DNA of 63,949 nucleotides from Krasilnikovozyma curviuscula (lineage: Eukaryota; Basidiomycota; Tremellomycetes; Cystofilobasidiales; Mrakiaceae), in NCBI GenBank assembly GCA_014825775.1, contig MVAQ01000117.1:1-63949 (forward strand). The letters are read 5' to 3'. The notes beneath the pieces are model-generated. The model ran no database searches. It was not told where the DNA came from and saw only the letters and a list, made by a program, of their open reading frames with translations. Shown one piece after another: positions 1 to 11,719 of this stretch. How positions within the stretch are numbered: position 1 is the first letter of the stretch; each line of letters begins with the position of its first letter. Both the position numbers and the translations under genes were made by a program.

Positions 1-149
1 TTTCGGGGGAGTGCAATTAGGGCACTTGATCATATTTATAGCGACTTGACGGGAAACAACTGAGCGCCAGTTGTTTTTCTTGCTTTGTTTTGATTTACTA
101 TAGTGTTCATTGAGTCGCGCCAGTAGCCCTGGCCGGTTCGTGAGGGTTT

Positions 150-168
150 CCCCTCCCACAGGGAGGGG
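150..168. other. Perfect short inverted repeat (hairpin)
   Basis: An 8-bp perfect stem (CCCCTCCC / GGGAGGGG) closes a 3-nt ACA loop. It lies in the 347-bp left-edge stretch, in which I see no gene. Transcribed in either direction it would fold into a very GC-rich hairpin. Its role is unknown; it could be a terminator-like 3' element of a gene to the left. Confidence 0.6.
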
Positions 169-347
169 TTTTCATCCTCACACTTTAGTATATTTACGTT
201 GTACTTGCGCGCATACTTAGTCTTTAGCGATACTCTAGCGTTGTTTACTTTATTTGTGGGCGACTCCGGTCGTCACAGGATACATAATCTTAAAACCTAA
301 CCTAACCGACTCAGATCAGATTCATCAAACTATCAGCACAGCTAAAC

Positions 348-1310
348 ATGTATGAGCTTACGGCAACTGCAGACCTAGGAATACCTTTCAACCCAATCGC
401 TTTCATTCCTGTTTACAACTTGTTCTCCAACACACCGACATCGACCATGAAGTGCTCGATCCCCACTTTGGAATTGCTGAGCCACAGAATTGATCTAAGC
501 AATATTCTCAGTGACATCTCCTCATTGGACACGTTGGTTCTATTCAATGGGATACTCAACAATCCATCGACTTCAATATCAGCACGCTCTACCAGTGACA
601 GTCATCTACTTAATCTCATGTCCCAGGCACCTTTGGTTCACGATCTTCTTCACCTATTCTCCAAAATCAAAGGCAAGGATGGGCCCAACTTCATGCAATT
701 GTCCTTAAGAAAGACAACGAAAGTGGCTATGAAAGTGGCGACGCGAGTTGTGGTGTCATCGCAGAGCAGAATGGTTGGGCGGTAAAGGTTGTCAGTATCG
801 AACTAGAAAGTTGGAGTGCCGGAATAGTGAGAAGATTGGTGGAACTGTGCCCATGTATGAGTTCAATGTACATGAGGACAGGATCTGACGTTGGAAAAGC
901 TTGGATGGACGATTTCAGAAGTGTAAGTTACCGTGCAGTATGATTTTGATTCTTTTTTTTTTTTTTGCCAAGATCGATGCTTACGAACAGACTGCTCATA
1001 GGAAAAGAAATATCTTGATGCGCTTCAGCCATTAATTCTCTTAGAACATCTGGCGGTCGCCCCTGCAATGCTTCTGGACCGCAACCAACGATCGCTTGCG
1101 AAACACGGGAAGAAACTTGCTGAATACTGTGCTACTGCTATTCAGCTTGGTCAGTTCATGAAGCATTTTCAGCATCTGAAGACTGTATGGGTATCTGGTT
1201 TTGATGCGAGCGAGACAGCCGCTTGTCTTGTTCGTATTGGAGGTACTTGCCAGCGGAGATATGTTGAGAGCGCTGTAATGCTCAACTATTCCAATTTAGT
1301 AGATAATTGA
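348..1310 (+). pseudogene. Degenerate or unresolved coding remnant at left edge
   Basis: Coding-like sequence is spread over more than one frame. One open stretch starts at ATG 348 and ends at 785. Another frame reads on from about 690 to a donor-like GTGTAAGT near 920. After a poly-T tract and an acceptor near 1000, a third stretch runs to a stop at 1308-1310 and contains leucine-rich text such as LILLEHLAVAP. No single splice set I tried joins them cleanly. The style (short hydrophobic leucine motifs, a W-A-Q-L-H-A-I run) recalls the F-box/LRR-like genes common in basidiomycetes, but no diagnostic motif is present. It may be a decayed gene or one with unusual introns. The function is not recognised. 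Confidence 0.3.
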
Positions 1311-2075
1311 ATTGAATTCCTGAATAGTGAATCTCCGATGCGATACCTTCATGCTTATTGAATGTCGTCGTACTAATTCTCATCCAATATTTTCTTCGGC
1401 TCACTGACATACTCCAGCCGTGCAGGAAATGTTAGATACTCACCCCGGATGCCAACTTTGGGAAGGCATCTGCTCAACAGGTTATCGTCATCACGTGACA
1501 GAGATATCAAGGGCGAAGAAATATAATACAGCAAGCATTATATACACGGCAAAGCGCTTTCGTTAAGCAAGAAAGGGCTTCCATATCCTCTTACGTACAG
1601 GGTGAGAAGCAATTAAGAGGATTGACAGTGTAAAAGAAAAAGAAGGAGGGAAAGGGGTTTTTTTGACCAGTGTCCAGTGTAGTCGCTTTTAATTTTGGTC
1701 CAGAAATGATCAACATACACATGGTGGCACATGTAATACTCTCGTTATCTGTTGACAGAGCGATAGCAAGGCGACCTCCTGGCTAGCGTAAGTGGGTCAA
1801 AAATCCCGTCTAAGGAAATGCTTACACAGTATATACTGATCTTCATGCCACCCTGGCACCCCATTAAACCCAGGCAAATGCGCCTCTTGCCAGTATTGTT
1901 TCTCGCCAAGTTTTTATGAATAAACTCCATACGAATTTAGGTTGTTGTCGCGCCCGCCAGTTTCTCTCTGATTCGGGCGAATGTAGTACCGGAGATCTTT
2001 GGTCAAAGACAATGATATTTGCAGCACCTCCATGCTCGAGAGGAGAAATTTGTGCTCCTACCACCACCTGGTAAC
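1311..2075. other. Intergenic, upstream of membrane-protein gene
   Basis: No convincing gene. The short minus-strand frames at 1745-2169 lack splice context and overlap the promoter of the next gene. A TCACGTGA palindrome (E-box-like, CACGTG core) lies near 1492 in the text ATCACGTGACAG. I see no other clear element. Confidence 0.4.
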
Positions 2076-4800
2076 ATGAGCGAAAGTCAGCCATTTCTTT
2101 CTTCTGGCTCAAAGGAGCAGCCTCAAGAACCTTTCCTTTCCCTGAAATCCAAAGCCCCCAAGAAATCAACCCTCACAGTGGCCAGATTTCTTGCCTACAC
2201 ATGTGCTTTGTTCACCCTTGTCATCGCCATCCTCATCTCGACAGTCATCTTCAAGTTCACCAAGGCATTCATCCAGGCTTCGCGCCATCCTCATTCAGCT
2301 GTTTACTACCAAACCCCCAACGCGAGCAACCTCACGGCACCGTTAGACGTCATCGTCCGGCCGTATTACGGCACAGAAACATCTCGTTTTGATGTGATCG
2401 CATCGATCTATGTTCGTGTATGGGATGCTGAAGCTATAGCTCAAGGGAGAGACCCAATGACGAAACAGTACAGAGCAGGGAATAAAACTGTCGACGCGGC
2501 GGGAAACACGATTACGGAAGGTGACTCGGTGATGGGGGACTGGATAAGGTTGTTCAGCAAGCCTGTGTTCGAGAACCTAGCCATGGAGGATAAGGCGGTG
2601 CATAGAACAGTAGAAAAGGTTTCTATCCCAGGCAACCTGTTGTGAGCCAGCATTACTTTCTTCTCCTTCATCAGCTTAACCTAACGTATCCGCTTTCCTC
2701 GCTTTCCTCCTCTTCACGTTCTAATCATAGAAAACACTTCACCAACGCGACCTACGCGCCCTCGCTCCAGGCAGTCTACACCATTGTACCATCGGAACCG
2801 TCTAGCTCTGATCTGATTCCCTTCAACTTCACCTCCTATACAGAAGGACTTGACTTCTCACAGCGAGAGTTTCAGCCTTACGAGTTTTTACAACCGCTCC
2901 CTTACCCCGTGGAAGGCTCGACACTAGAGGAGCAACGAGCGCTGAATCCAGAGATGGATGACCCGACGCCAGTTGAAGAACTCTCCAGGGCTACGCAAAT
3001 GAGTCAAAGGCTGATATGGTTGAACGGTCTTTATCTACCAAACTCAACTTCATCAAATACAACATTGCCATCAGTGTCAGCTGATATAAGTAACAATGCA
3101 ACAACAACTTCCATCGATGATTCAAAGCCAGCAATTCAGCTTATAACCCGCTCCTTGATTGTCATGGTAGACAGCCCTTCCAATTATTCTTTGTCGAAAT
3201 TTCAACTCAAAATGGCAGAGTTGAAAGAACGAAAGGTATGTTTAGTTTTGTTGCGGAGCCGTCGAAACAGTTTTGATGTAAGGGTATTTCTGCTTTGATT
3301 CTAATTTTGGGTCACGCAGGTAGCCTGTCTTTTACCATTAAGTATCAAGAGAGATCGTTTCAAGTGCTACAGGGCGTTTTCCAATTTCGGTCATTTTGGA
3401 TCCTTGGTCAAGCTTCGGAATTCTACTGAAGCTGAGGCTCAACACCAGCAGCTGTCAGAACTTTCATCCGAAGAAGAGCTAGTAAAGGAGGAAGACAACC
3501 ACATACAATACCGCTATGGGCCTTTCCTCGAGTCCATCAATCATTCCCCTGGACCAAAAGATCTCGTCACTTTACCCTCTACATCTCTGGTTTCAACGCG
3601 GGACCCTTCGGTACCATTTGAATATGATTGGAACATCGCTTTTTCCCTCGTCACACCAGCTAAACTGGGGCTCATTATGAACTTCCTGCCTGGGACAAGC
3701 GGTCTTGTTGAAGCGGGAAAGAAGCCTCAGGGAGAGAATTGGAACCGGGAGGTTGCATTGGCTAATCAGCACGATTCGCATGAATTTATACGTCAGTTTC
3801 TGTTGAAGCGGTAGGAGAGTCTCCCATTGTCTCAAACAGACTATCTAATTAGTTTTGTTCGTTTGTTTTTGTTTTGGCACAGATGCACTGTTCGGACACC
3901 ATCACAACCTGGATTCTAAACCTCTGCTGCGTGGGGTATTCAATTTCCTCTCGCCAATAATCATCCTCTTTTCGACCCTTTTCACAGCTCATTTCTGGTT
4001 AACTCGGTCTTTAACGACTGGCATTTCCATTTCACCGGTTCTTCTTGAATCAATACTCAATGATGTTTTCATGACACTATCCGAGCATGTTGACATGGGC
4101 AATATTGAGCTTGGAGTTGTGGTGGCACTGGAAGTTGCGTCTTTGATTGTGGTAATAAATTTGGCCGGAAGGCTTGTTTGGAGTTGGTGGGGTTGGATAC
4201 CTGTAGGGTTCGAAAGGAGGAGGATCACTCACTCGGAGAGGGCGAGTGACAGGATCAAGAAAAAATTGCCATGGTACTATGTTTTTCCAGTAAGCTCTTG
4301 TTCTTCGTCTGTCATTCTCTCCTGGAATCTGGAGCTAGCGCTGAAGCATCTTCTCTCTATAGGCTGTGGCGGTCATCATGACAGTCTTAGATAAAGCTAC
4401 TCCTTCCTCCTGGCTTTACCTTGTCAAGGAATCACGACTCTCAAGGGAAGCGAATAGATCAACAAGAAAAATGTCAGGAAACATAGTTAAAGATTGGGCG
4501 GCGAAGAACTGGCCTCTCGTATCATGGATAATGCCGACCAACACCTCTATCTCACAATTGTGGTTAAATCATCAATCGAAAACGTTTGGAGGAGAATACA
4601 AAATCCACAGCTGGTTTCATCTTACAGGTTTTCTTTTGGAGGAAATACCTATTCTATTCAGCGACAGAGGCTGGGGTAGATGGGACACGATGAGAGGATC
4701 TGATGTTTTCACACTTGCGAGGCTGATACTCGCAGGATGGATGGTCGTTCAAAGCTTCACTTACCCAAGTGTTCAGCAGGAAGAGCCAGAAGACGAGTAA
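2076..4800 (+). CDS. Multi-pass membrane protein of unknown family, 5 exons
   Basis: Model: exons 2076-2641, 2731-3235, 3320-3791, 3883-4289 and 4363-4800. All phases close, giving 795 codons plus stop. The start is the ATG opening MSESQPFL; the frame upstream has no better ATG. After about 30 basic, Ser-rich residues a hydrophobic segment (FLAYTCALFTLVIAILIST) looks like a signal anchor. A long region rich in N-x-S/T sequons follows, probably lumenal or extracellular. Exon 4 holds two or more strongly hydrophobic segments (GVFNFLSPIIILFSTLF; ELGVVVALEVASLIVVINLAG) and a basic loop, and exon 5 starts with another. The layout (N-terminal anchor, large lumenal domain, C-terminal helices, acidic tail) resembles several ER or Golgi membrane families, but I cannot name one. 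Donor 3792 is less certain than the others because it was chosen by phase. Confidence 0.7.
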
Positions 4801-4882
4801 GACCTATTGAACGTGATTCTTAAGAATAGGCGGTTGTTTACGCATCCAATGCTATGAAGCGATTCGTTAACAGTTCGCACAT

Positions 4883-4902
4883 GAAGACGATTCGTCGTCT
4901 TC
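4883..4902. other. Perfect hairpin with TTCG loop, 3' of membrane-protein gene
   Basis: GAAGACGA and TCGTCTTC form a perfect 8-bp stem around TTCG, about 80 bp after the stop of the membrane-protein gene. It could be an mRNA 3'-end structure. The rest of 4801-5332 holds no gene; it is the 3' region of one + gene and the promoter of the next. Confidence 0.55.
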
Positions 4903-5332
4903 CTCGTTAGAAATACTGATAATCTCCGTATTGGAAGCATAGGAAGCCACTCAGCGATGAAACACCCAAGTCACACAATGATAACAATTTTGAACTAATA
5001 ATGGCTTTGTGACCGATGAAGGCGATTAGCAACAGTACGGCTGACGTTCTCAGGTCACAATTTCCTCTTATTATTTATCCCTCCAATCTCAAAAACCGCT
5101 TAGGAAGACTATCTCAATAGGTTTCAATCGAATTGATCTTCACGAAAATCATATTCTTCCCCACCTGGAATTGCTATGCTGCGCCATCGTCGATCAGATT
5201 TCGAGGGAGGCAGTGGTCCCTCCTGTGGACGGACTTGTGAATGGAAAGATCCTTCGACTAAGAGATGGTGAACTCAAACCACATCGCGGTCTTAACTTAT
5301 CAACACCAGTCTTGCTCTCTTAGTCGTTCACT

Positions 5333-6815
5333 ATGGCTTCAGCAGGGTGAGTGTCACTCTCCAAGACTGGCTTTGTTGTAGCTGGCTTTTGTTAAGCCTC
5401 CTTTCAGGCTCGTAGCTGGTTTAGTCATTTTGTTCCTCCTCCTATTGCTTTTCACTGGTTTCCTTGTCTTCTACTGCCTGGCCAACAAACGTCGGGGACA
5501 AATGAACTACGTTCGCCGCTCCTCTCGAGCGCTAAACATGGTGACTGACTTAGGCACCTTCCAGCCAAGATCACCTGAGCTCTACTCGACAGGAGGAAGA
5601 TACACCCTCGAAGAAGTCCAGCAAGACTTCCGGGATCGCTGGTCCTTCGTCCAAACCAGCATGAGACGCACCACTTCGGGCGCAGCAGTTGAGCCTGTCA
5701 CAGGGGTATTCGCCGTGCCGTATCAATCAACTATCGTCGTCGGCCCACCCCAACCTCTGAGAACACGCCCTTCTCAAGCATTTTCTATCCAAAACTCTTC
5801 TCGCTCATCCTCCTCCTTCCAGTACTCGCAGCTCACCAATCCAGCATCGCCGACGATCGCGAGCCATTCGTCCTTTGAAACGCCGTCGCTGCGTGCCACC
5901 CCCGAAGGCCGCCATCCCATGGTGTACGACCCCATCGCATCTAGGAAATCTGAAACTGCACTTCCTCCGCTAGGAGTCAGTGATTCCTCAGCCCTGAAAT
6001 CACCGAACGCACGTCGAATCGCTCGCGTCCCCATTCCCACTCTCCAGGTTACTCCCGAGGATAGCAACAGTGGTGGTGAGTCAGTCTCAACGTCTTTACA
6101 GACCTTACACCATACCACCGCAATTCATCCACCTCATGAACCCCGCGGCCCCAACTCGCCGCTCGCGTTTCTCAACGACGACCCGACCACGACACACTAC
6201 GCAACGTCGAGCAACTTCAGCGAGCAGTTCACAGCCTACATCCAGTCGATTCAGCGCAAACTTTCTCAATCAACCTTCGCAACCAGGTCAGAGGATCTCG
6301 AGCGGCGCGCCAGCAAGGGCACGTTTGGCCTTCCCAAGGGTGGAGCGAGGCCTACTGAAGACTTCTACGGCAACTACGATGAGATCCAAGATCTCAAAAA
6401 TGAGATACTTTTGCTCGGCGGTACGGCGCTTCTCGACCCATCCACCGTTCCACGTGCTGTCTCCGACGAGCAGCAAAATGTGGAGCTTCTCACTTCGCCT
6501 GTACCGACGTTCGGATTGCACCGCCACACATCGGTCGCCAGCTCTGTCGAGTCGTCCTGGTCAGTGATCGACGCGCAGGAGGCGCTCGCCAGCGTCGTCA
6601 GTGTGGGTACACCTACGCGAGGTTTTGAGGTGAACATATCTTCTCTTCGTGGCAAAGGGGAGTCAACGGAAATGAGGGAACTGGGGAGGGTTGTGCTGCA
6701 AGACAGTGTTGTTTATCCCCTTCCGCCACCTGTAGATGAAACCGAGGCGTATGGGACGGTGTATCCATACCCTAAGCCATTACCTGCGCTACCTTCTTCT
6801 TCCTTTGACAACTAA
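5333..6815 (+). CDS. Single-pass membrane protein with long Ser-rich cytosolic tail
   Basis: Two exons, 5333-5346 and 5408-6815, give 473 residues. The first exon is only 14 nt (MASAG...); the junction GG|GTGAGT...TTTCAG|G restores the frame exactly. Residues about 5-30 form one strongly hydrophobic helix (LVILFLLLLLFTGFLVFYC) followed at once by the basic stop-transfer ANKRR, so the remaining ~440 residues are predicted cytosolic. That tail is rich in Ser, Pro and Thr with no recognised domain and looks disordered. The type (short N-terminal helix, phosphorylatable tail) is common among fungal plasma-membrane or cell-cortex proteins. The function is unknown. Its 3' end faces the Zn2Cys6 gene on the other strand. 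Confidence 0.75.
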
Positions 6816-7075
6816 TTGAAGTTGAGGTACAAATAGATATTGTATTGTTCTTTCAAGATGCTGATATAGAGAAAAGTTCGCTTCCTGTTCATTTCTTACA
6901 ACAATGCGTGTAAAGGGATATCAAAAGGTATCACACCAGAGACAACAAGGAACCCAAAAGGGGGAATGAAAAGAACGTTAATCTAAATTGAATAACCCAT
7001 ACAATGGAGGAGATGACGGGAAAATTGATCCAAGAGACAAGTACTGTAGATGAGTGCTCATTAGGTAGCAAGCTT

Positions 7076-8354
7076 CTAGATCAAGAGGACATCGCACTGC
7101 AGCTGCTTGCATAGCTCCGGAAGTGAGATTCGACCCATATTCATGTCCTGCAGGCGCCATTGTTCCTCGTTGAGTCGTTCCTGTGTAATCAACATAACAT
7201 AAGCGCCAGACGCGTCAGTCTGATCTGGGCACCGCTTTCGCTCGAAGCAGACCAAGCGTAGAAGTAAAGAAACACTCGAAACTTACAGCAACAACGCAGT
7301 CCTGGCAGTACTGCGGCTTGAACGCCTGGAATAAGCTTCTAACCATACTTCTCTGCGAAACTTTGGCACTGGCACCTGCGAGAAGGAGTGGGTGGATGAG
7401 CATGACACTCATGTTCATACTGATGGTTGCCTCCGCACACAGCTCAAGTATTGTGACGACTGCAGCGTCTACTTTAGCCTGCTCAGCCGGGTTGGAGGGC
7501 CCGCCGAGGATGTTGACGAGGAGATAGATAACCATGCTGTTGAGGTAGATGTGGTCGCCTGCTTGGACACGGACATGCTGTGGGGTCGAGCCCAGTGTGG
7601 CTCCCCAGATGTCAAGCTCTTGCAGGAGTGTGAGGGCAGAGGTGCGCAGTGCCTTCGACACGCCAGAGAGCTCCGTCTTCTCGTCCTCGCGGAGGGAGAG
7701 ATTGAGTCGCTGCTTTCGGGCGTAGATTGTGCTGACCTGATTGATGAAAGGAAGGATACAATGGAGGTTCGAAGTAAGGAAATGGCACAACAGGAATGCG
7801 TGTGTGTGACTTACTCGTGCGATTAGATCTATCATCGCTCGACTGCATCCAAATAGCCTTTCGATCGATTCCCACTCTGACTCAACCTTGGAAGAAAGTA
7901 CCGAATCGAACCACCATGGTCTAAGAAGGAAATATGAACGTAAATGATATGCCCGGTTCTTGAAGTAGCTACATGTGGAAGAGAAGAACTCACGCCCAAG
8001 CTCCCAACAAAAAAGGCTCTCGACCAGACGTAAATGCACCAAAGACATCGTGAGCGCAAATCTAGTTTCGTCCAAATAAGACAATCGGCTACTCGTCAGT
8101 GACTGACTCCTTCCACCAAACAGCGACCGCCCGCATCTGTCCAAACAAAAAGAGGAGGAGCGCACTCACATATTCAATCAAAAACCGTCTAGTGAACGTC
8201 GCGTCGTTTGACTTCAGCATCGCCTCGGGACCACCACGCCGGTGAATGAGCTGGATCGCGAACTGCAGATTGTCTCTCCACGTAGTATCTGCGCTCAGTA
8301 CGTCTCTCGTCAGGATCGCGACGCACGCCGCGAGAACCACATCCTAAATCCCCA

Positions 8355-8403
<49 letters not shown>

Positions 8404-10550
8404 CAACGCCAATAAACAAGAGCGATCAGTATGGTACCTTGAAGCGCCCAGAAAGAATTTAAGGGGAAAAGCGTACATCATCCATCTTGTCTCCTTCACT
8501 GCCGAGTACCAAATTCGCAACCGCTGCCGTCTTTAGTTTCCTCCCGATTTGCATATAAGGCCCAGCTACCTCAACACTCCTGCCGTGGTTGAGGTGGTCA
8601 AGAAAATGGAGGTGTGTTGCCGCAGTAGAGAGTAGCGACATGCGCAGAGCGGCGGAGGAGGATGAGGTCGTGTCGAACAAGATGAGTGGCTGTTGGATCG
8701 TCAGGAAAGGGTTGGACGAGCTGATAGAAGATATCAATAGAAGAGTAATCGTTAAATTTTGATTGTTGGCCTGGGGCAAACAAAGGGTCCACTCAACTGG
8801 TTCCCCATCGCAATCAATATCTTGCTTGTATGCATCATATAGTGATGGAGCAAGAACCGCGCCTTTGAGCTCGGAAACGCATCACTAATGATGTTGATAG
8901 ACGCAGGTACATTGGATATCGGCTGGCTCCCTGCAGAGGAAGACACGTGGAAATGCTGGAAGACCGAGAGGGCCCGGCACGACGGCTCAAACTCGAAGAT
9001 GTCAGCATGCTCTCCCATGTCGCTAATCACACAAATGGAGATGGTAGAGTTGAGTTTAAAAAACAAAAGTAATACAGGCTGCGCCAGCCAAACACACGTA
9101 CATAATCTGGGGCGCCGCCTGGCTCTGATTCTGAATTGGGCCCGCCTTCGCCCTCCTCGCAAGGATCGAGCTGGCAGACATCTGCTGCTGACTGGAGGAT
9201 AATACTTGTTGTTGCTGTTGCTGGTTCGACGACGGTGGAGGAAACTGCTGCTCCTGAATGGGAAGAAGGGGGTGCTGTTGTTGCTGCTGCTGCTGGGGAA
9301 GAACAACAGGGTAGGACGCATAGGTGGATGGACCCGCAACGTTTGAACCGCCATTGAAGGAGGTCGCTGTTGAGAGCTGCTGTGGTGTCGAATGAGGGTA
9401 GTCGTCTCTCGGGGACGTCGAAGTGTGGTGCTGCTGGTAGCTGCTCAAATGGGCTTGATGAGGGGGTGAGACTTGGTCCATCCTCTGCGACTGCTGCAGC
9501 TGTTGGGGGAGGCTAGGAGCACCACAGGGTGAACTATGTTGCTGCATCACGACAGGCTTTACGTCCTGTGGGGTAGTCGCTCCCAATGAAGTCGCGCCGC
9601 TCGACGACGAATCTTGGTTGACGGAGCTTGTCGTGGCCGCGATGATGGCAGGGCGGACATATGGATGAGCCGTATCCACTGTTGGTTTATGTTTCGGGTC
9701 CCAAACGCAATCACGTTGCATGGACGAGCAGCGCAGACACCTGCGAAGGAGGTGAGGCAGGAAGTAGCGGAGGGGTAGGGTCAGTTTTGCGTGTTAGTCA
9801 GTACTGTTTCAGATTTTTGTTGCAAGTGTTGCAAGATGATACTGACTTTGGAGCTGTTTCATCACATCTTATTTGGATTAAAGACCAAGGCAGGCACCGA
9901 AGAGATGGCAGTTAGCAACAGCTCCCGCTTTCTCACAGTGGAATTTATGCGGGTCTCACACACAAGAAAAATGCAGAAGACTTACTTTACTTTGTGATGT
10001 CGGCAGGTCAAGCACCCTTTCCTGCTCCTCGTGAACTTCTTCTTTCCCGTCTCAGTCTCTTGTGCCTGACGAGCGAGCCTGTTGGCGTGGGTGACGACCT
10101 CAGCGACTGTGAAAAGGAATAATGCGGAGTTCAAACAGCTGTGCTAGATGTGCAAGGCGGAAAGGGGGAGAAGCAACACGCACGTCGTTGCATTTCGACT
10201 AAGCTGAGTGGCTGCTGAGTCTGCTGAGAGGGTGGTGGTGGGGTCGACAGAGCAAGGGTGGATGTGCCTATATTAGAGCCAAAAGAGACGAGCGAGACGA
10301 CGACGACGACCACAGCGGAGAACCAAAGCAGAGAATTGGACAAGACGGTGTTGCAAATGGGGAGAGGAGACCAATTACATGAGTTGGTACAGTGCGAATG
10401 GCAGAGAGTAGGGAAGAAAAAGTTTTGGGTTGTATTAGTCAAACGTGAGCCGTCTTCGTCGACGAGAACAGGAAGTGGAGGTGACTGACCTGGGATCCCA
10501 TCGACCATCATCTGCTGGTGGTTGTAATGCTGTTCCAGAGGGGAGGGCAT
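7076..10550 (-). CDS. Zn2Cys6 fungal transcription factor (11 exons)
   Basis: Exons (high to low): 10490-10550, 10184-10267, 9986-10106, 9847-9867, 9102-9740, 8798-9022, 8477-8720, 8170-8343, 7815-8102, 7287-7736, 7076-7180; 803 residues with all phases closing. The zinc cluster (residues about 80-107) reads C-LT-C-RHHKVK-C-DETAPK-C-LR-C-SSMQRD-C, the canonical CX2CX6CX6CX2CX6C. It is encoded across three exons, the middle one only 21 nt. A Gln-rich low-complexity stretch follows, then a C-terminal fungal regulatory region with FALTMSLVHLRLVESLF, PWWFDSVLSS and RLFGCSRAMIDLIARV, ending LPELCKQLQCDVLLI. A GTGAGT/CTTAG pair at 7993/7921 looks spliceable but would break the frame, so it was not used. 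The start is the first ATG of a good exon; an N-terminal extension is possible. Targets are unknown. Confidence 0.85.
8359..8402. repeat. (CA)22 microsatellite inside a TF intron
   Basis: 22 uninterrupted CA units on the + strand lie inside the 8344-8476 intron of the Zn2Cys6 gene. On the transcribed strand this is a GU repeat that ends about 9 nt before the acceptor GATTTAG, where the polypyrimidine tract would normally sit. It is likely length-polymorphic. Confidence 0.9.
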
Positions 10551-11719
10551 CCTGGCTGTTTTCGCTGCTATCGAGTTGAGTCGATGGGTCTGCGTCGTCG
10601 ACGTCAAGGGGCAACGCTCAATTGAGCGAGACCACCTCGGTGGCCACTGCGAGTAAAAATGTACAGAGGGGGAGTGGACAGGAGAGATACAACAATTATA
10701 TGAGCGAGTGTTCAGAAAGAAGAGAGCACGTTGGGAAGATAGGACAGCGAGCTCTTTGGGTGGGGACGTCACTCACTCGAATGCAGAGGACGTCTAATAG
10801 CCTTCCAAGCCCTCCTGCAGTCTCTGGTTAGCTTGATGAAACCCACAATGCCTCCCAGAGGCTATCAGCAGCTTCCCATACCAGCCAAGGGCCGGAAGGA
10901 GAGATCATCCAGCGGACCCATCCTACGTCGTGCCTCTTGTTTTGCCATAGCAGCGACAATTTTCAGAGCGGACAGGCTGCAGCAGTCGGCCCTGGTTGGC
11001 GTTGGGGAGTACGGTCCTCCAAAATGAAAAGCAAGAGAAAGTTTCCCCATGCTTCTCTCCGGATAAATAGAGCCAACCGTCCCTCACAACATTTCTTTTC
11101 GAGCGCCTCGCTTTGCAAGCGCGCCTTTTCGCAGCGCATGAGCGCGGCGACGCGGTGGGAGCAGCTGCAGTGCTTCGTGTGCTGTCTGCAGTTGCGCTGG
11201 GCTCGCCTCTGGATCTCCAGTCGGTACAACATCAAGGGCTGGTATAGAACACTATGCGAAGGGTGCAGCTGAGACGGCGTTGTCGTTTCAGTCATCTTTC
11301 TTCCGCCTCGAGCATTCAATCAACCCCGTCGCATACAACGCTTAGAGCAGAGCAGGAACACCGTCCGGGAGAAGGAGAAGCCGTCCCGCAGTATAGCAGC
11401 GATTCAGGAGAGTGGTGTAGGAGGATATCTGCCAAGTTTGGTGGACGGCGTGCATGCGTTCATGATGCCGCAAAACATAAACTGAGGGTGGTCAAGAGCG
11501 ATCAAGCGCATCAGGCGCTGTAACTAAGATTGAGAAGGGGACAAAGTTTATCAGACTAAAGAAACAATGAATTTAAACAGGAGAGGAAAGGAAAAATCGA
11601 CAGTCACAGCTTGCCTGCAGATGTGAAGCACTCACCATTCCCCTAACACCGGAGACTCAGCCCTTTTCCCATCATATTTCCCCCTCTCTCCATCCATATT
11701 TCCCAAAATAATTCTACCT
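10551..11719. other. Intergenic upstream of the Zn2Cys6 gene
   Basis: About 1.2 kb between the minus-strand TF start and the stop of the small minus-strand gene. Open frames on both strands here (for example 10963-11319 -, 11254-11523 +) show no splice signals or recognisable motifs. A TATTTATCC element on the minus strand near 11062-11070 could be a TATA-like box for the TF, which would leave a long 5' leader. No RNA gene was seen. Confidence 0.4.

Noticed and set aside
288..306. Telomere-like CCTAACCTAACC
   Set aside because: Only two units; fungal telomeres run for many units, and genes flank it on one side. Probably chance.
1..347. LTR of a retrotransposon at the left edge
   Set aside because: No TG...CA boundaries, primer-binding site or polypurine tract could be identified, and no gag/pol text follows.
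7921..7993. 73-nt intron in the first Zn2Cys6 gene
   Set aside because: GTGAGT and CTTAG look good, but 73 nt is not a multiple of three and every flanking phase closes only without it. Retained here as a decoy or rare frame-breaking isoform.
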